DNA from: Streptomyces morookaense
Lineage (GTDB): Bacteria; Actinomycetota; Actinomycetes; Streptomycetales; Streptomycetaceae
Direction: 5' to 3'
Assembly: GCF_013030945.1 (NCBI RefSeq)
Contig: NZ_JABBXF010000051.1
Location: forward strand, 1-64,000
DNA: 64,000 bases
Numbering within the stretch: the stretch's first letter is position 1; each line of letters begins with the position of its first letter. Shown one piece after another: positions 55,165 to 63,446 of the stretch. The notes beneath the pieces are model-generated. The model was not told the origin of the DNA. It did no database searches and worked only from the letters and a program-made list of their open reading frames with translations. Position numbers and translations under genes: made by a program.

Positions 55165-56420
55165 GCGAGGCCCTCCAGTACGTCGGCGAGTGCGGTCACT
55201 CCGGCCGTGCAGTCGTCCTCGGCGGCCGTCTCGGCGGGCGAGTGCGAGACGCCGGTGGGGTTGCGGACGAAGAGCATGGCGGTGGGAACGGTGCCGGACA
55301 AGATACCGGCGTCGTGGCCCGCGCCCGTGGGCAGGACCGGTGCGCCGCCGAGCATCTTGGCCAGTTCGTCGCGCAGGCCGTGGGCGAACTCGACGACGGG
55401 GGTGAAGGACTCCCGGGTGATCCGGACGTCCACGCCGTCGCGCTTGCCGCGCTCGACCGCGGCCTGTTCGACGGCGGCGACGACCTCGGCGAGGGTCTCC
55501 TCGTCGGCGGCGCGGGAGTCCAGCCAGCCGCGGACGAGCGAGGCGATGGCGTTGACGCCGTTCGGCTCGACGCTCACCTTGCCGAAGGTGGCCAGGGCAC
55601 CGGCGAGCCGGGCCTTCTTGCGGGCGGCGAGGACGGTGTTGGCGTAGGTCAGCATCGGGTCGCGGCGGTCCTCGATGCGGGTGGTGCCGGCGTGGTTGGC
55701 CTCGCCGTGGAAGTCGAAGCGCCAGCGGCCGTGCGGCCAGATCGCCGACGCGACGCCCACCGGGTGCGGAGTGTCGGCCAGGGCCCGGCCCTGTTCGACG
55801 TGCAGCTCGACGAACGCACCGATGCGGGCGAGGCGTTCGGGGTCGGGGCCGATGGCGTCCGGGTCGTACCCGGCGCGTTCCATGGCCTGCGGGAGGGTGA
55901 TCCCGTCGGCGTCGCGGAGCGCGTGCGCCTTGTCGACGGTGAGCTGTCCGGCGGTCAGCCGGGAGCCGACGCAGGCGAGGCCGAAGCGGGCTCCCTCCTC
56001 GTCGCCGAAGTTGACGACGGCGAGGGGGCGGTTCGGCCGGGCGCCGCGGGCGCGGAGCTCGTCGAGGGCGGCGAAGGACGACACGACGCCGAGGGGGCCG
56101 TCGAAGGCGCCGCCGTCGGGGACGGAGTCGAGGTGGGAGCCGGTGACGACGGCGTCGTCACCGGCCGGGTCGCCGAGCCAGGCCCACTGGTTGCCGTTGC
56201 GGTCCAGCTCGTAGGTGAGACCGCGGCGCTCGGCCTGTTCGCGGAACCAGGCGCGGCAGTCGGCATCGGCTCCGGTCCAGGCGAAGCGGCGGTAACCGCC
56301 GGTGGCCGCGTTGCGGCCGATGGGGAGCAGGTCGCGCCACATCTCGTGGAACGAGGGTGCGGGTGCGGGTCCGTTGTGGCTGGTCGCGCCCCTTTCGGGG
56401 CGCGGTTGCCCGGTATTCAC
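55155..56420 (-). CDS. M20-family amidohydrolase (allantoate / N-carbamoyl-amino-acid hydrolase type), hut-linked
   Basis: The 421-aa metal-dependent hydrolase has TGSHLDSVPDGGAFDGPLGV (H96, D107), FGDEEGARFG with the catalytic Glu, VELHVEQG and TGAGHDAGIL near the C-terminus. Family members deiminate or hydrolyse N-carbamoyl, allantoate or ureido compounds. Between hutU and hutF it may perform N-formylglutamate hydrolysis, in place of HutG, which is absent. GTG 56420 overlaps the hutU stop (GTGA). The first 26 codons contain the dispersed repeat (copy C), so the functional start could be ATG 56342. Confidence 0.85.
   Translation of the reverse strand: MNTGQPRPERGATSHNGPAPAPSFHEMWRDLLPIGRNAATGGYRRFAWTGADADCRAWFREQAERRGLTYELDRNGNQWAWLGDPAGDDAVVTGSHLDSVPDGGAFDGPLGVVSSFAALDELRARGARPNRPLAVVNFGDEEGARFGLACVGSRLTAGQLTVDKAHALRDADGITLPQAMERAGYDPDAIGPDPERLARIGAFVELHVEQGRALADTPHPVGVASAIWPHGRWRFDFHGEANHAGTTRIEDRRDPMLTYANTVLAARKKARLAGALATFGKVSVEPNGVNAIASLVRGWLDSRAADEETLAEVVAAVEQAAVERGKRDGVDVRITRESFTPVVEFAHGLRDELAKMLGGAPVLPTGAGHDAGILSGTVPTAMLFVRNPTGVSHSPAETAAEDDCTAGVTALADVLEGLACR
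56386..56403. repeat. Dispersed repeat copy C, in the N-terminal codons of the amidohydrolase
   Basis: GCGCCCC-tttc-GGGGCGC (56386-56392, 56397-56403), the hairpin core of the window's dispersed family, with flanking GGTTGCC. It lies within codons about 6-12 of the GTG-56420 frame and keeps that frame open. Confidence 0.6.
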
Positions 56421-58081
56421 GCCTGCTCGCCCTCGCGCATCGGGATGCGGACCCCGCGGTCGGCCGCCACCGACTCGGCGATGTCGTAACCCGCGTCCAC
56501 ATGCCGGATGACGCCCATGCCCGGGTCGTTCGTCAGGACCCGGCGGATCTTCTCGCCGGCCAGCGGGGTGCCGTCCGCCACCGTGACCTGGCCCGCGTGG
56601 ATCGAGCGGCCCATGCCGACGCCGCCGCCGTGGTGGAGGGAGACCCAGGAGGCGCCGGAGGCGACGTTCACCATGGCGTTGAGCAGCGGCCAGTCCGCGA
56701 TCGCGTCCGAGCCGTCGAGCATGGCCTCGGTCTCGCGGTACGGGGAGGCCACCGAGCCGCAGTCGAGGTGGTCGCGGCCGATGACGACGGGCGCGGACAG
56801 CTCGCCGCTCGCCACCATGTCGTTGAAGCGCTCGCCCGCGCGGTCGCGTTCGCCGTAGCCGAGCCAGCAGATGCGGGCCGGCAGGCCCTGGAAGTGGACG
56901 CGCTCGCCGGCCATCTTGATCCAGCGGGCGAGGGACTCGTTCTCGGGGAAGAGGTCGAGGATCGCGCGGTCGGTGGCCGCGATGTCCTTCGGGTCGCCGG
57001 ACAGGGCCGCCCAGCGGAAGGGGCCCTTGCCCTCGCAGAACAGCGGCCGGATGTAGGCGGGGACGAAGCCGGGGAAGGCGAACGCCCGCTCGTAGCCCGC
57101 CAACTGGGCCTCGCCGCGGATGGAGTTTCCGTAGTCGAAGACCTCGGCGCCCGCGTCCTGGAAGCCGACCATGGCCTCGACGTGCTTCGCCATGGACTCG
57201 CGGGCGCGGCGCGTGAAGTCGGCGGGCTTCTCGGCCGCGTAGGAGGCCATGTCGCCGAAGTCGATGCCGAGCGGCAGGTAGGCCAGCGGGTCGTGGGCGC
57301 TGGTCTGGTCCGTGACGATGTCGATGGGGGCGTTCATCGCCAGCAGCTGCGGGACGAGTTCGGCCGCGTTGCCGAGGACGCCGATGGACAGCGGGCGGCG
57401 GGCGTCGCGCGCCTCGGTCGCCAGTTGCAGGGCGTGGTCGAGGGAGTCGGCCTTGACGTCGAGGTAGCGGTGCTCGATGCGGCGCTCGATGGCGCGGGGG
57501 TCGCAGTCGATGCAGATGGCGACGCCGTCGTTCATGGTGACGGCCAGTGGCTGGGCGCCGCCCATGCCGCCGAGGCCGGCGGTCAGCGTGATGGTGCCGG
57601 CCAGGGTGCCGCCGAACCGCTTCGCGGCGACGGCGGCGAAGGTCTCGTAGGTGCCCTGGAGGATGCCCTGGGTGCCGATGTAGATCCACGAACCGGCCGT
57701 CATCTGGCCGTACATGGTGAGGCCGAGGGCCTCCAGGCGGCGGAACTCCTCCCAGTTGGCCCAGTCGCCGACGAGGTTGGAGTTGGCGATGAGGACGCGC
57801 GGGGCCCACTCGTGCGTCTGCATCACGCCGACGGGGCGGCCGGACTGCACGAGCATGGTCTCGTCCTGCTTCAGCGTCTGCAGGGTGCGGACCATCGCGT
57901 CGAACGAGCGCCAGTCGCGGGCGGCCTTGCCCGTGCCGCCGTAGACGACGAGCTTGTCGGGGTGCTCGGCGACTTCGGGGTCGAGGTTGTTCTGCAGCAT
58001 CCGCAGGGCGGCTTCCTGCTGCCACCCCCGGGCGCTCAGCTCGGTGCCTCGCGGTGCTCGCACGGGTCGCGGTCCTGACAT
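56417..58081 (-). CDS. hutU: Urocanate hydratase
   Basis: Histidine degradation step 2: hydrates urocanate to imidazolonepropionate with tightly bound NAD. The 554-aa product has LVVYGGTGKAARDW, TAGLGGMGGAQPLAV (NAD site), GDFGDMASY-type segment (IDFGDMASYAAEKP), RDHLDCGSVASPYRETEAM and HHGGGVGMGRSIHAG. ATG 58081 has GGGAGG 9 bases upstream. It heads a leftward operon hutU - amidohydrolase - hutF - hutI; histidine ammonia-lyase is not in the window, as in S. coelicolor where it lies elsewhere (recalled). Confidence 0.96.
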   Translation of the reverse strand: MSGPRPVRAPRGTELSARGWQQEAALRMLQNNLDPEVAEHPDKLVVYGGTGKAARDWRSFDAMVRTLQTLKQDETMLVQSGRPVGVMQTHEWAPRVLIANSNLVGDWANWEEFRRLEALGLTMYGQMTAGSWIYIGTQGILQGTYETFAAVAAKRFGGTLAGTITLTAGLGGMGGAQPLAVTMNDGVAICIDCDPRAIERRIEHRYLDVKADSLDHALQLATEARDARRPLSIGVLGNAAELVPQLLAMNAPIDIVTDQTSAHDPLAYLPLGIDFGDMASYAAEKPADFTRRARESMAKHVEAMVGFQDAGAEVFDYGNSIRGEAQLAGYERAFAFPGFVPAYIRPLFCEGKGPFRWAALSGDPKDIAATDRAILDLFPENESLARWIKMAGERVHFQGLPARICWLGYGERDRAGERFNDMVASGELSAPVVIGRDHLDCGSVASPYRETEAMLDGSDAIADWPLLNAMVNVASGASWVSLHHGGGVGMGRSIHAGQVTVADGTPLAGEKIRRVLTNDPGMGVIRHVDAGYDIAESVAADRGVRIPMREGEQA

Positions 58082-58151
58082 GGGGCCCTGCCTCCCAGCC
58101 TCGATGGGCGCTCTGAATAGAACACTGCACATCTTGGGCCGGTGAATAGCA

Positions 58152-59567
58152 CTAGTCAACAGATGGGGGCTCCGGGTCGGCGGGACCGGCCAGGTCGGCG
58201 AGCCGGACGGGGTGGGCGAGCGGGCGGCGGTCCACGGCGAGCGGGTCGGCGGGCGGGTGGCCGAGCAGGCCGGCCGTCAGGTCGGCGGCGTTGCGCCCGC
58301 ACATCCGGCCCTGACACGGGCCCAGGCCGACCCGGCAGGTGAGCTTCACGGCCCGCATCCCGTCCGCACCCCGCCCGAGGACGGCCTCGCACAGCTGCCC
58401 GTACGTCACCTCCTCGCAGCGGCAGATGCAGGTGTCCTCGCTCAGCCAGGTCGACCAGCCGTCGTGCAGCGGGTGGGCGGAGGCGAGCGCGGCGGCGAAG
58501 CGGCGGCCGGAGCGGACGCGCGCGGCGGCGGCCGCGATGCGTACGGGGCCGGCGTGGCCGGTGACGTCCGACGCGGCGGCCAGGCCCGCCAGTTCGCCCT
58601 CGGCCGCCGCGGCGGCGGCTCCGCCGATGCCGGTGAGCTCGCCGGCCGCGTACACGCCGGGCACGGAGGTGGCCTGGCGGGCGTCGACGACGACGTGGCC
58701 GTCCCGGACGGCGCAGCCGGCGGCGAGCGGGAGTTCCAGCTGCGGGGTGAAGCCGTGGCCGACGCACACGGCGTCCACGGGCGCGACGATGCGCTCGCTG
58801 CCGGGGACGATGCGCCAGTGCGCATCCAGCCGGGCGACGGTGACCGCTTCGACGCGGCCGTCGCCGTGCGCCGCGACGACCGCACGGCGGGTCCGGTACG
58901 GGACGCGCCTCCGCGCCAACTCCGCGGCGTACGCGCCCAGTTCGGCCACCCTGGCCGGTCCCCCGTCGAACAGCGCCACGAGCGGACGGCGCAGCCAGCG
59001 GGCCGGGTTGCCGGCCTCGTACACGCCCAGCACCCGGGCCCCGGCCCCGAGCAGCGAGGTTGCGACCGGCAGCAGGAACGGGCCCGTCCCGGAGACCACC
59101 ACGCGCCGGCCGACGGCCAGCCGCTGCCCCTTGGCCAGCGCCTGGGCGGCGCCGGCCGTGACGACGCCGGGCAGATCCCCGCCGGGAAAGGGCAGTGCGC
59201 GGTCGTAGGCGCCGGTGCACAGCACCAGCGCATCGGCCGGGAGCGTACGGACGGGCCGCCCCGCGGCGTCGGCGGGACCCTGCTGGAGGTGCACGAGGTG
59301 GCTGCCGGTGTGCGGCCCCGGTTCGAGGGCGCATACGGTGGCGCGGGCCAGGTGCTCGATGCGCGGTTGCGCGGTGACGGCGCGCTCCAGCGGATGCGCC
59401 CGCCGCGAGCCGGCACCCACCGCGGGCTGCCGGTGGTACTGCCCTCCGATGCGCTCCCCGCTGTCGACGAGCACCACCCGCGCGCCCCCACGAGCGGCAC
59501 CCAACGCGGCCCGCACTCCCGCGGGCCCGGCTCCCACCACGACGACGCGCGGCGTCGATCCGCTCAC
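58152..59567 (-). CDS. FAD/NAD oxidoreductase with BFD-like iron-sulfur domain (HcnB-like)
   Basis: The 471-aa subunit has VVVVGAGPAGVRAALG (FAD), the central VVVSGTGPFLLPVATSLL (second dinucleotide fold), and VYAAGELTGIGG before the C-terminal domain. The C-terminal part has CICRCEE and later C411, C418 and C423 (CRVGLGPCQGRMC), a BFD-type 2Fe-2S layout. This matches the B subunit of HcnABC-type flavoenzymes such as hydrogen cyanide synthase, opine oxidases or hydroxyproline dehydrogenases. GTG 59567 overlaps the stop of the ferredoxin-like gene. Confidence 0.87.
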   Translation of the reverse strand: MSGSTPRVVVVGAGPAGVRAALGAARGGARVVLVDSGERIGGQYHRQPAVGAGSRRAHPLERAVTAQPRIEHLARATVCALEPGPHTGSHLVHLQQGPADAAGRPVRTLPADALVLCTGAYDRALPFPGGDLPGVVTAGAAQALAKGQRLAVGRRVVVSGTGPFLLPVATSLLGAGARVLGVYEAGNPARWLRRPLVALFDGGPARVAELGAYAAELARRRVPYRTRRAVVAAHGDGRVEAVTVARLDAHWRIVPGSERIVAPVDAVCVGHGFTPQLELPLAAGCAVRDGHVVVDARQATSVPGVYAAGELTGIGGAAAAAAEGELAGLAAASDVTGHAGPVRIAAAAARVRSGRRFAAALASAHPLHDGWSTWLSEDTCICRCEEVTYGQLCEAVLGRGADGMRAVKLTCRVGLGPCQGRMCGRNAADLTAGLLGHPPADPLAVDRRPLAHPVRLADLAGPADPEPPSVD

Positions 59568-59872
59568 GCGCCGCTCCCGGCGGCGGGCTGCCCCGACGGG
59601 TCGTCGGGAGGGGGTGCGGCCGCGGCAGGCGAGCCCGTCTCGATCCGGTCCCCGTCGCGGACTTCGCGTCTGCAAGCCCTCACGCCCGCAAGGCCGTTGA
59701 CCGTGACCAGGCAGTCGTAGCAGACGCCGATCCCGCAGAACACACCGCGCGGGCGGCCCCCGTGGCGGGTCCTCCGCCAGGACGTGCGGCCCGTCGACAG
59801 CAGGACGGCCGCCACGGTCTGTCCGGGGCGGGCCGGGTGCGGGGCGCCGTCCACGTGAACGGTCAGGGGCAT
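59564..59872 (-). CDS. 2Fe-2S ferredoxin-like subunit (HcnA-like)
   Basis: The 102-aa protein is a small electron carrier: C46-x4-C51-x2-C54 in FCGIGVCYDC, plus C67, ligate one 2Fe-2S cluster. It has an N-terminal ubiquitin-like segment MPLTVHVDGAPHPA and a Pro/Ala tail. AAGGAG lies 7 bases before ATG 59872. Its start overlaps the end of the upstream oxidase gene by 10 bp, and its stop overlaps the next start, so the three subunits are translated together. Confidence 0.9.
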   Translation of the reverse strand: MPLTVHVDGAPHPARPGQTVAAVLLSTGRTSWRRTRHGGRPRGVFCGIGVCYDCLVTVNGLAGVRACRREVRDGDRIETGSPAAAAPPPDDPSGQPAAGSGA

Positions 59873-61128
59873 GGGTTCTCCTTCGTGAAGCCCGTGGGGC
59901 CCGTGAAACCCAGGCCCGGGCGGGCCACCCGGAACGGCCGGGGGTCGGTGAGCGGGGACTCGCCGGTGTGCAGCTGGGCGAGGAGTTCGCCGGTCGCCGC
60001 GGCGAGGCCGACGCCCGCGCCCTCGTGGCCGGTCGCGTGCCAGAGGCCGGGCAGGCGCGGGTCCTCGCCGATGACGGGCAGGTGGTCGGGGGTGTACGGG
60101 CGGAAACCGCCGTACGCGCGCACCACCGGCACGTCCGCGAGCACCGGGAACAGCCGCACCGCGCCGCGCGCCAGGGCGCTCATCACCTCCAGGCGCAGGG
60201 TCTCGTCGAAGCCGCAGCGCTGCCAGCTGGAACCGATCAGCACCGTCCCGGCCGGGGTCGCCTCGATCACGGCCGCGGTGCGCAGCGCGACGTCCCCGCT
60301 GCCGGCCGCGTCGGCGTACCCCGCGTCGTACACCTTGTGCCGCACGGTGCCCGGCGGCAGCGGCCCGGTGACCAGGACCGTGCCGCGCCGGGGCAGCACG
60401 GGCAGCGGCGCACCGGCCGCCTCGGCGAAGCGGCCGGCCCACGGGCCGCACGCGTTGACGACCGCGCCGCACGGCACCCGCCCGTCGGAGGTGCACAGGG
60501 CGGTGACCCTGCCGCCCGCCCCCGTCTCGACGCCGAGCGCCCGCACTCCCGTACGGACCCCGCCGCCCCGGGCCCGTACGGCGGCGAGCAGCGCGGTCGC
60601 GGCGAGCACGGGATGCAGCTGGGCGTCCTGCGGATAGTGCACGGCGGCCCGGACGTCCGGGGTGAGGTGCGGTTCGTACGCGGCCGCCTCGCCGGGCGCG
60701 AGGCCGTGCGCCTCGACGCCCGCGGCGCGCTGCGCGGAGGCGGCGGCGCCGAGCGCGGCGGCGGCGTCCTCGTCGGTGGCGACGACGAGCCCGCCCTTGG
60801 GCTCGTACTCGCACGCGGCGCGCCCCGGCCCGAGCTCCTCGCGCAGCGCGGCCAGGAGCGCGGGCCAGCGCCGTAAGGAGGCCTGGGCGAGGGTCAGTCC
60901 GGGGCCGGGCGGTTTGTCGGAGACGAGCAGGTTGCCCTCGCCGCGGGCGGTGGTCTCCCCGACGGCCGGTCCGCGGTCGACCACGAGCACGCCCACCCCG
61001 CGCCGCCCGAGCGCCTCGGCACAGGCCGCGCCGATGATGCCGGCGCCGATGACCACGACGTCGGCGCCTTCCCGCTCGCGCTGAGCGTCTGAACGAATGT
61101 CCTGCCGTAGAACGCGCACGAATCGCAC
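59863..61128 (-). CDS. FAD-dependent amino-acid oxidase family subunit (HcnC-like)
   Basis: The 421-aa DAO-family flavoprotein has DVVVIGAGIIGAACAEALGRRG near the N-terminus (about 23), the RGEGNLL loop, GGLVVAT, VVNACGPWAGRF, and the C-terminal signature YGGFRPYTPDHLPVIGE with HATGHEGAGVGL. The dehydrogenation substrate is an amino or imino acid. It opens the three-gene set. GTG 61128 with AGGGAA upstream. In HcnABC-type complexes this subunit oxidises the substrate and passes electrons to the other two. Confidence 0.88.
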   Translation of the reverse strand: MRFVRVLRQDIRSDAQREREGADVVVIGAGIIGAACAEALGRRGVGVLVVDRGPAVGETTARGEGNLLVSDKPPGPGLTLAQASLRRWPALLAALREELGPGRAACEYEPKGGLVVATDEDAAAALGAAASAQRAAGVEAHGLAPGEAAAYEPHLTPDVRAAVHYPQDAQLHPVLAATALLAAVRARGGGVRTGVRALGVETGAGGRVTALCTSDGRVPCGAVVNACGPWAGRFAEAAGAPLPVLPRRGTVLVTGPLPPGTVRHKVYDAGYADAAGSGDVALRTAAVIEATPAGTVLIGSSWQRCGFDETLRLEVMSALARGAVRLFPVLADVPVVRAYGGFRPYTPDHLPVIGEDPRLPGLWHATGHEGAGVGLAAATGELLAQLHTGESPLTDPRPFRVARPGLGFTGPTGFTKENPCP

Positions 61129-61197
61129 CGCCGTTCCCTGTGGGACGCCGCGAAGCTAGCCGCCTCGCGGCGGGCGGGTCAACACCACGGGGGCGGT

Positions 61198-61350
61198 GCG
61201 CCCCGAAGGGGCGCGGGGAACTGCGCGATCAGCCCCCACCGGCCTGCAGCCGACGCACCACCCCAGGGGGTCCGGGGTGCAGCCCCGGGTGCCTCGACTG
61301 CGGGCGCATCGTGGTTGCTCGCGCAGTTCCTCGCGCCCCTTGCGGGGCGC
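61198..61350. repeat. Dispersed repeat copies D, inverted pair
   Basis: Left copy: GCGCCCC-gaa-GGGGCGC (61198-61214) followed by GGGGAACTGCGCGATCAGC (to 61233). Right copy is inverted: GGTTGCTCGCGCAGTTCCTC (61313-61332) then GCGCCCC-ttgc-GGGGCGC (61333-61350). The two face each other across about 80 bp of GC-rich sequence. It fills most of the 239-bp gap 61129-61367 before the PLP-enzyme gene. Confidence 0.75.
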
Positions 61351-61367
61351 ATGGCACAGTCGGCGGC

Positions 61368-62687
61368 ATGAGAACCGTCGAAGACCGACGGCACCGTGCC
61401 GTCGAGGACGCCGTGCGGCAGGGGATCGTCGGTCCGCAGCAGCCCGTCGCCGGGTTTCTCGACGTGGACGCGATCCGCGACGCCGCCCGGACGCTGCGCG
61501 AGGCATTCCGCGCGCCCCGCGTCCTGCACACCTTCGCCGTCAAGGCCGCCCCGCTCGTCCCCGTCCTCCGTCTCCTCGCCGACGAGGGCCTCGGCTGCGA
61601 GGTCGCCAGCCCCGGCGAACTCGCCCTCGCCCGGGCGGCGGGAACATCACCCGCCCGCACCGTGCTCGACTCCCCCGCCAAGACGGGCGCCGAACTGCGC
61701 GAGGCCCTCGCGCTCGGCATCGCCGTCAACGCCGACAGCCGCGAGGAGCTCGCACGGCTGGACGCGCTCGTCCAGTCCGCACCGACCTCCTCCACGCTCG
61801 GCCTGCGCGTCAACCCGCAGGTCGGCGGCGGCAGCATCGGCGCCCTGAGCACGGCCACCGCCACGTCCAAGTTCGGCATCGCACTGCGCGACGAAGGGGC
61901 GCGCGCATGGCTGCTCCGCGCCTGCGCGGAGCGCCCCTGGCTCACGCGGCTGCACGCCCACGTCGGCTCGCAGGGGTGCCCGCCCGAGCTGATGGCCGAG
62001 GGCGTGCGGGCCGTGTACGAGCTGGCCGAGGAGGTCAACGCGGCCGCCGGGCGGCAGCAGATCGCGACGCTCGACATCGGCGGCGGGCTGCCCGTCAACT
62101 TCTCCTCCGACGAGGTCACCCCCACCTTCCACGACTACGCCCGGCTGCTGGCCGGCACCGTCCACGGCCTGTTCGACGGCCGCTACGGCCTGGTGACGGA
62201 GTTCGGCCGGTCGCTGCTCGCCAAGAGCGGCATGGTGCTGGCCCGCGTCGAGTACACCAAGTCGGCGGGCGGCCGCCGGATCGCGGTGACGCATGCGGGG
62301 GCGCAGCTGGCCGTGCGGACGGTGTTCGCGCCGGAGTCGTGGCCGCTGCGGGTGGCCGCGTACGACGCGCAGGGGCGGCCGAGGACGGGACCGGCGGTGG
62401 CCCAGGACGTGGCGGGACCGTGCTGCTTCGCCGGCGACCTGGTCGCCGTGGACCGGCCGCTGCCGCCGCTGGAGGCGGGTGACCACGTCGCACTGCTGGA
62501 CACCGGCGCGTACTACTTCGCTCACCACTACGCGTACAACTCGCTCCCCCGGCCGGGGGTTTACGGCTACACGGCCGCAGAAGGCGAGACCACTCGGTTC
62601 GTCACCGTCCGTTCGCCGCAGACACTCGCCGAACTGGTTGCCGAAGGCGGCGCCGCGCACGCGGCAGATCTCACCGCCCTGCGGTGA
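61368..62687 (+). CDS. Type III PLP-dependent decarboxylase-like enzyme (LysA-related)
   Basis: The 439-aa alanine-racemase-fold PLP enzyme resembles diaminopimelate decarboxylase: catalytic lysine K59 in LHTFAVKA, LHAHVGSQG, IGGGLPVNF and EFGRSLLAKSG. The usual GPxCExxD motif reads GPCCFAGD, with Phe in place of the substrate-contacting Glu, and the phosphate loop is GGGLPVN rather than GGGLGI. So the substrate may not be meso-diaminopimelate. ATG 61368; no close ribosome site, and the dispersed repeat ends 18 bp upstream. Its 3' end overlaps a convergent gene by 17 bp. Confidence 0.88.
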   Translation: MRTVEDRRHRAVEDAVRQGIVGPQQPVAGFLDVDAIRDAARTLREAFRAPRVLHTFAVKAAPLVPVLRLLADEGLGCEVASPGELALARAAGTSPARTVLDSPAKTGAELREALALGIAVNADSREELARLDALVQSAPTSSTLGLRVNPQVGGGSIGALSTATATSKFGIALRDEGARAWLLRACAERPWLTRLHAHVGSQGCPPELMAEGVRAVYELAEEVNAAAGRQQIATLDIGGGLPVNFSSDEVTPTFHDYARLLAGTVHGLFDGRYGLVTEFGRSLLAKSGMVLARVEYTKSAGGRRIAVTHAGAQLAVRTVFAPESWPLRVAAYDAQGRPRTGPAVAQDVAGPCCFAGDLVAVDRPLPPLEAGDHVALLDTGAYYFAHHYAYNSLPRPGVYGYTAAEGETTRFVTVRSPQTLAELVAEGGAAHAADLTALR

Positions 62688-63243
62688 CCTTCGCACCGCC
62701 GGGTGCGGCGTCGCCCGCGGCGAGCCCGGTGGTCAGGTAGCCGGTCACCCGCGGGGCGGCGGGGCTCGCCTGGGCCCACTCGGCACGCACCCACAGCAGC
62801 GCCTCGCCGCTGCGCTCCAGCGCACCCAGCCACCGGGCCTTCGCCCACAGCCCGGCACCGGCCCCGGCCAGCCCGAGGCCGACGGCGCACGGGAGCGCGA
62901 AGGAGGAGCCGACGGCGACGAGGAAGCCCAGGAGCAGCCACCAGCGGTGCGCACGGCGCCAGTTCCGCACGGTGACGGCGCGGTCCTGCAGGAAGACGGC
63001 CCGCCCGGCACGGGACGCACTGCGCGCGAGCTCCGTATAGCGCTTGCGGCGCACGGCGAAGACGACGGCGGCCGCGATCAGGAACAGCGCGGCACCGGCG
63101 AGCACGCCGATGCGCAGGCCGGTGAGCCCCGGTACGAAGGCGCCGATACCGGCGCCGAGCAGCCCGGACCACCAGAGCCAGCCGGCGGGCGCCCGGACGA
63201 TCACCGCCACCCGTGCCAGTGCGTACTTGCTGCCGCCGCTCAC
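62671..63243 (-). CDS. Conserved membrane protein
   Basis: The 190-aa protein has about four hydrophobic segments: WLWWSGLLGAGIGAFV, IGVLAGAALFLIAAAVVFAV, WWLLLGFLVAVGSSFALP, and VGLGLAGAGAGLW. A cytosolic KRYTELARSASRAGR stretch lies between the two pairs. It has no recognisable catalytic motif. GTG 63243 has AGGAGG 7 bases upstream, much better than the longer ATG form at 63348. Function unknown; it overlaps the PLP enzyme gene tail to tail. Confidence 0.82.
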   Translation of the reverse strand: MSGGSKYALARVAVIVRAPAGWLWWSGLLGAGIGAFVPGLTGLRIGVLAGAALFLIAAAVVFAVRRKRYTELARSASRAGRAVFLQDRAVTVRNWRRAHRWWLLLGFLVAVGSSFALPCAVGLGLAGAGAGLWAKARWLGALERSGEALLWVRAEWAQASPAAPRVTGYLTTGLAAGDAAPGGAKVTAGR

Positions 63244-63356
63244 GTTCGGACCTCCTCGTTCCGGATCGGATTTCCGGTGCGGAAGGGTAGCGGGGCTTTC
63301 TGAGAGCGGGCTGAGTGGCGGCCGGGGCGCTAGCCCACTCGGAGTCATACCGCGGT

Positions 63357-63386
63357 ATCACACGGGACTTGGCCCCGTCGTGTGAT
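63357..63386. promoter_or_regulatory. ATCACACG / CGTGTGAT inverted repeat
   Basis: Perfect 8-bp arms (63357-63364 and 63379-63386) with a 14-bp spacer, in the divergent region 63244-63446 and about 60 bp before the hydrolase start. Likely a regulator site; nothing else is visible in this 203-bp gap apart from a possible -10 TACGCT near 63411. Confidence 0.35.
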
Positions 63387-63446
63387 GAGTCACGGGCCGC
63401 CCGATCCCTACGCTCGTCGTATCAGACGAACGGAAGGATCCACGCC

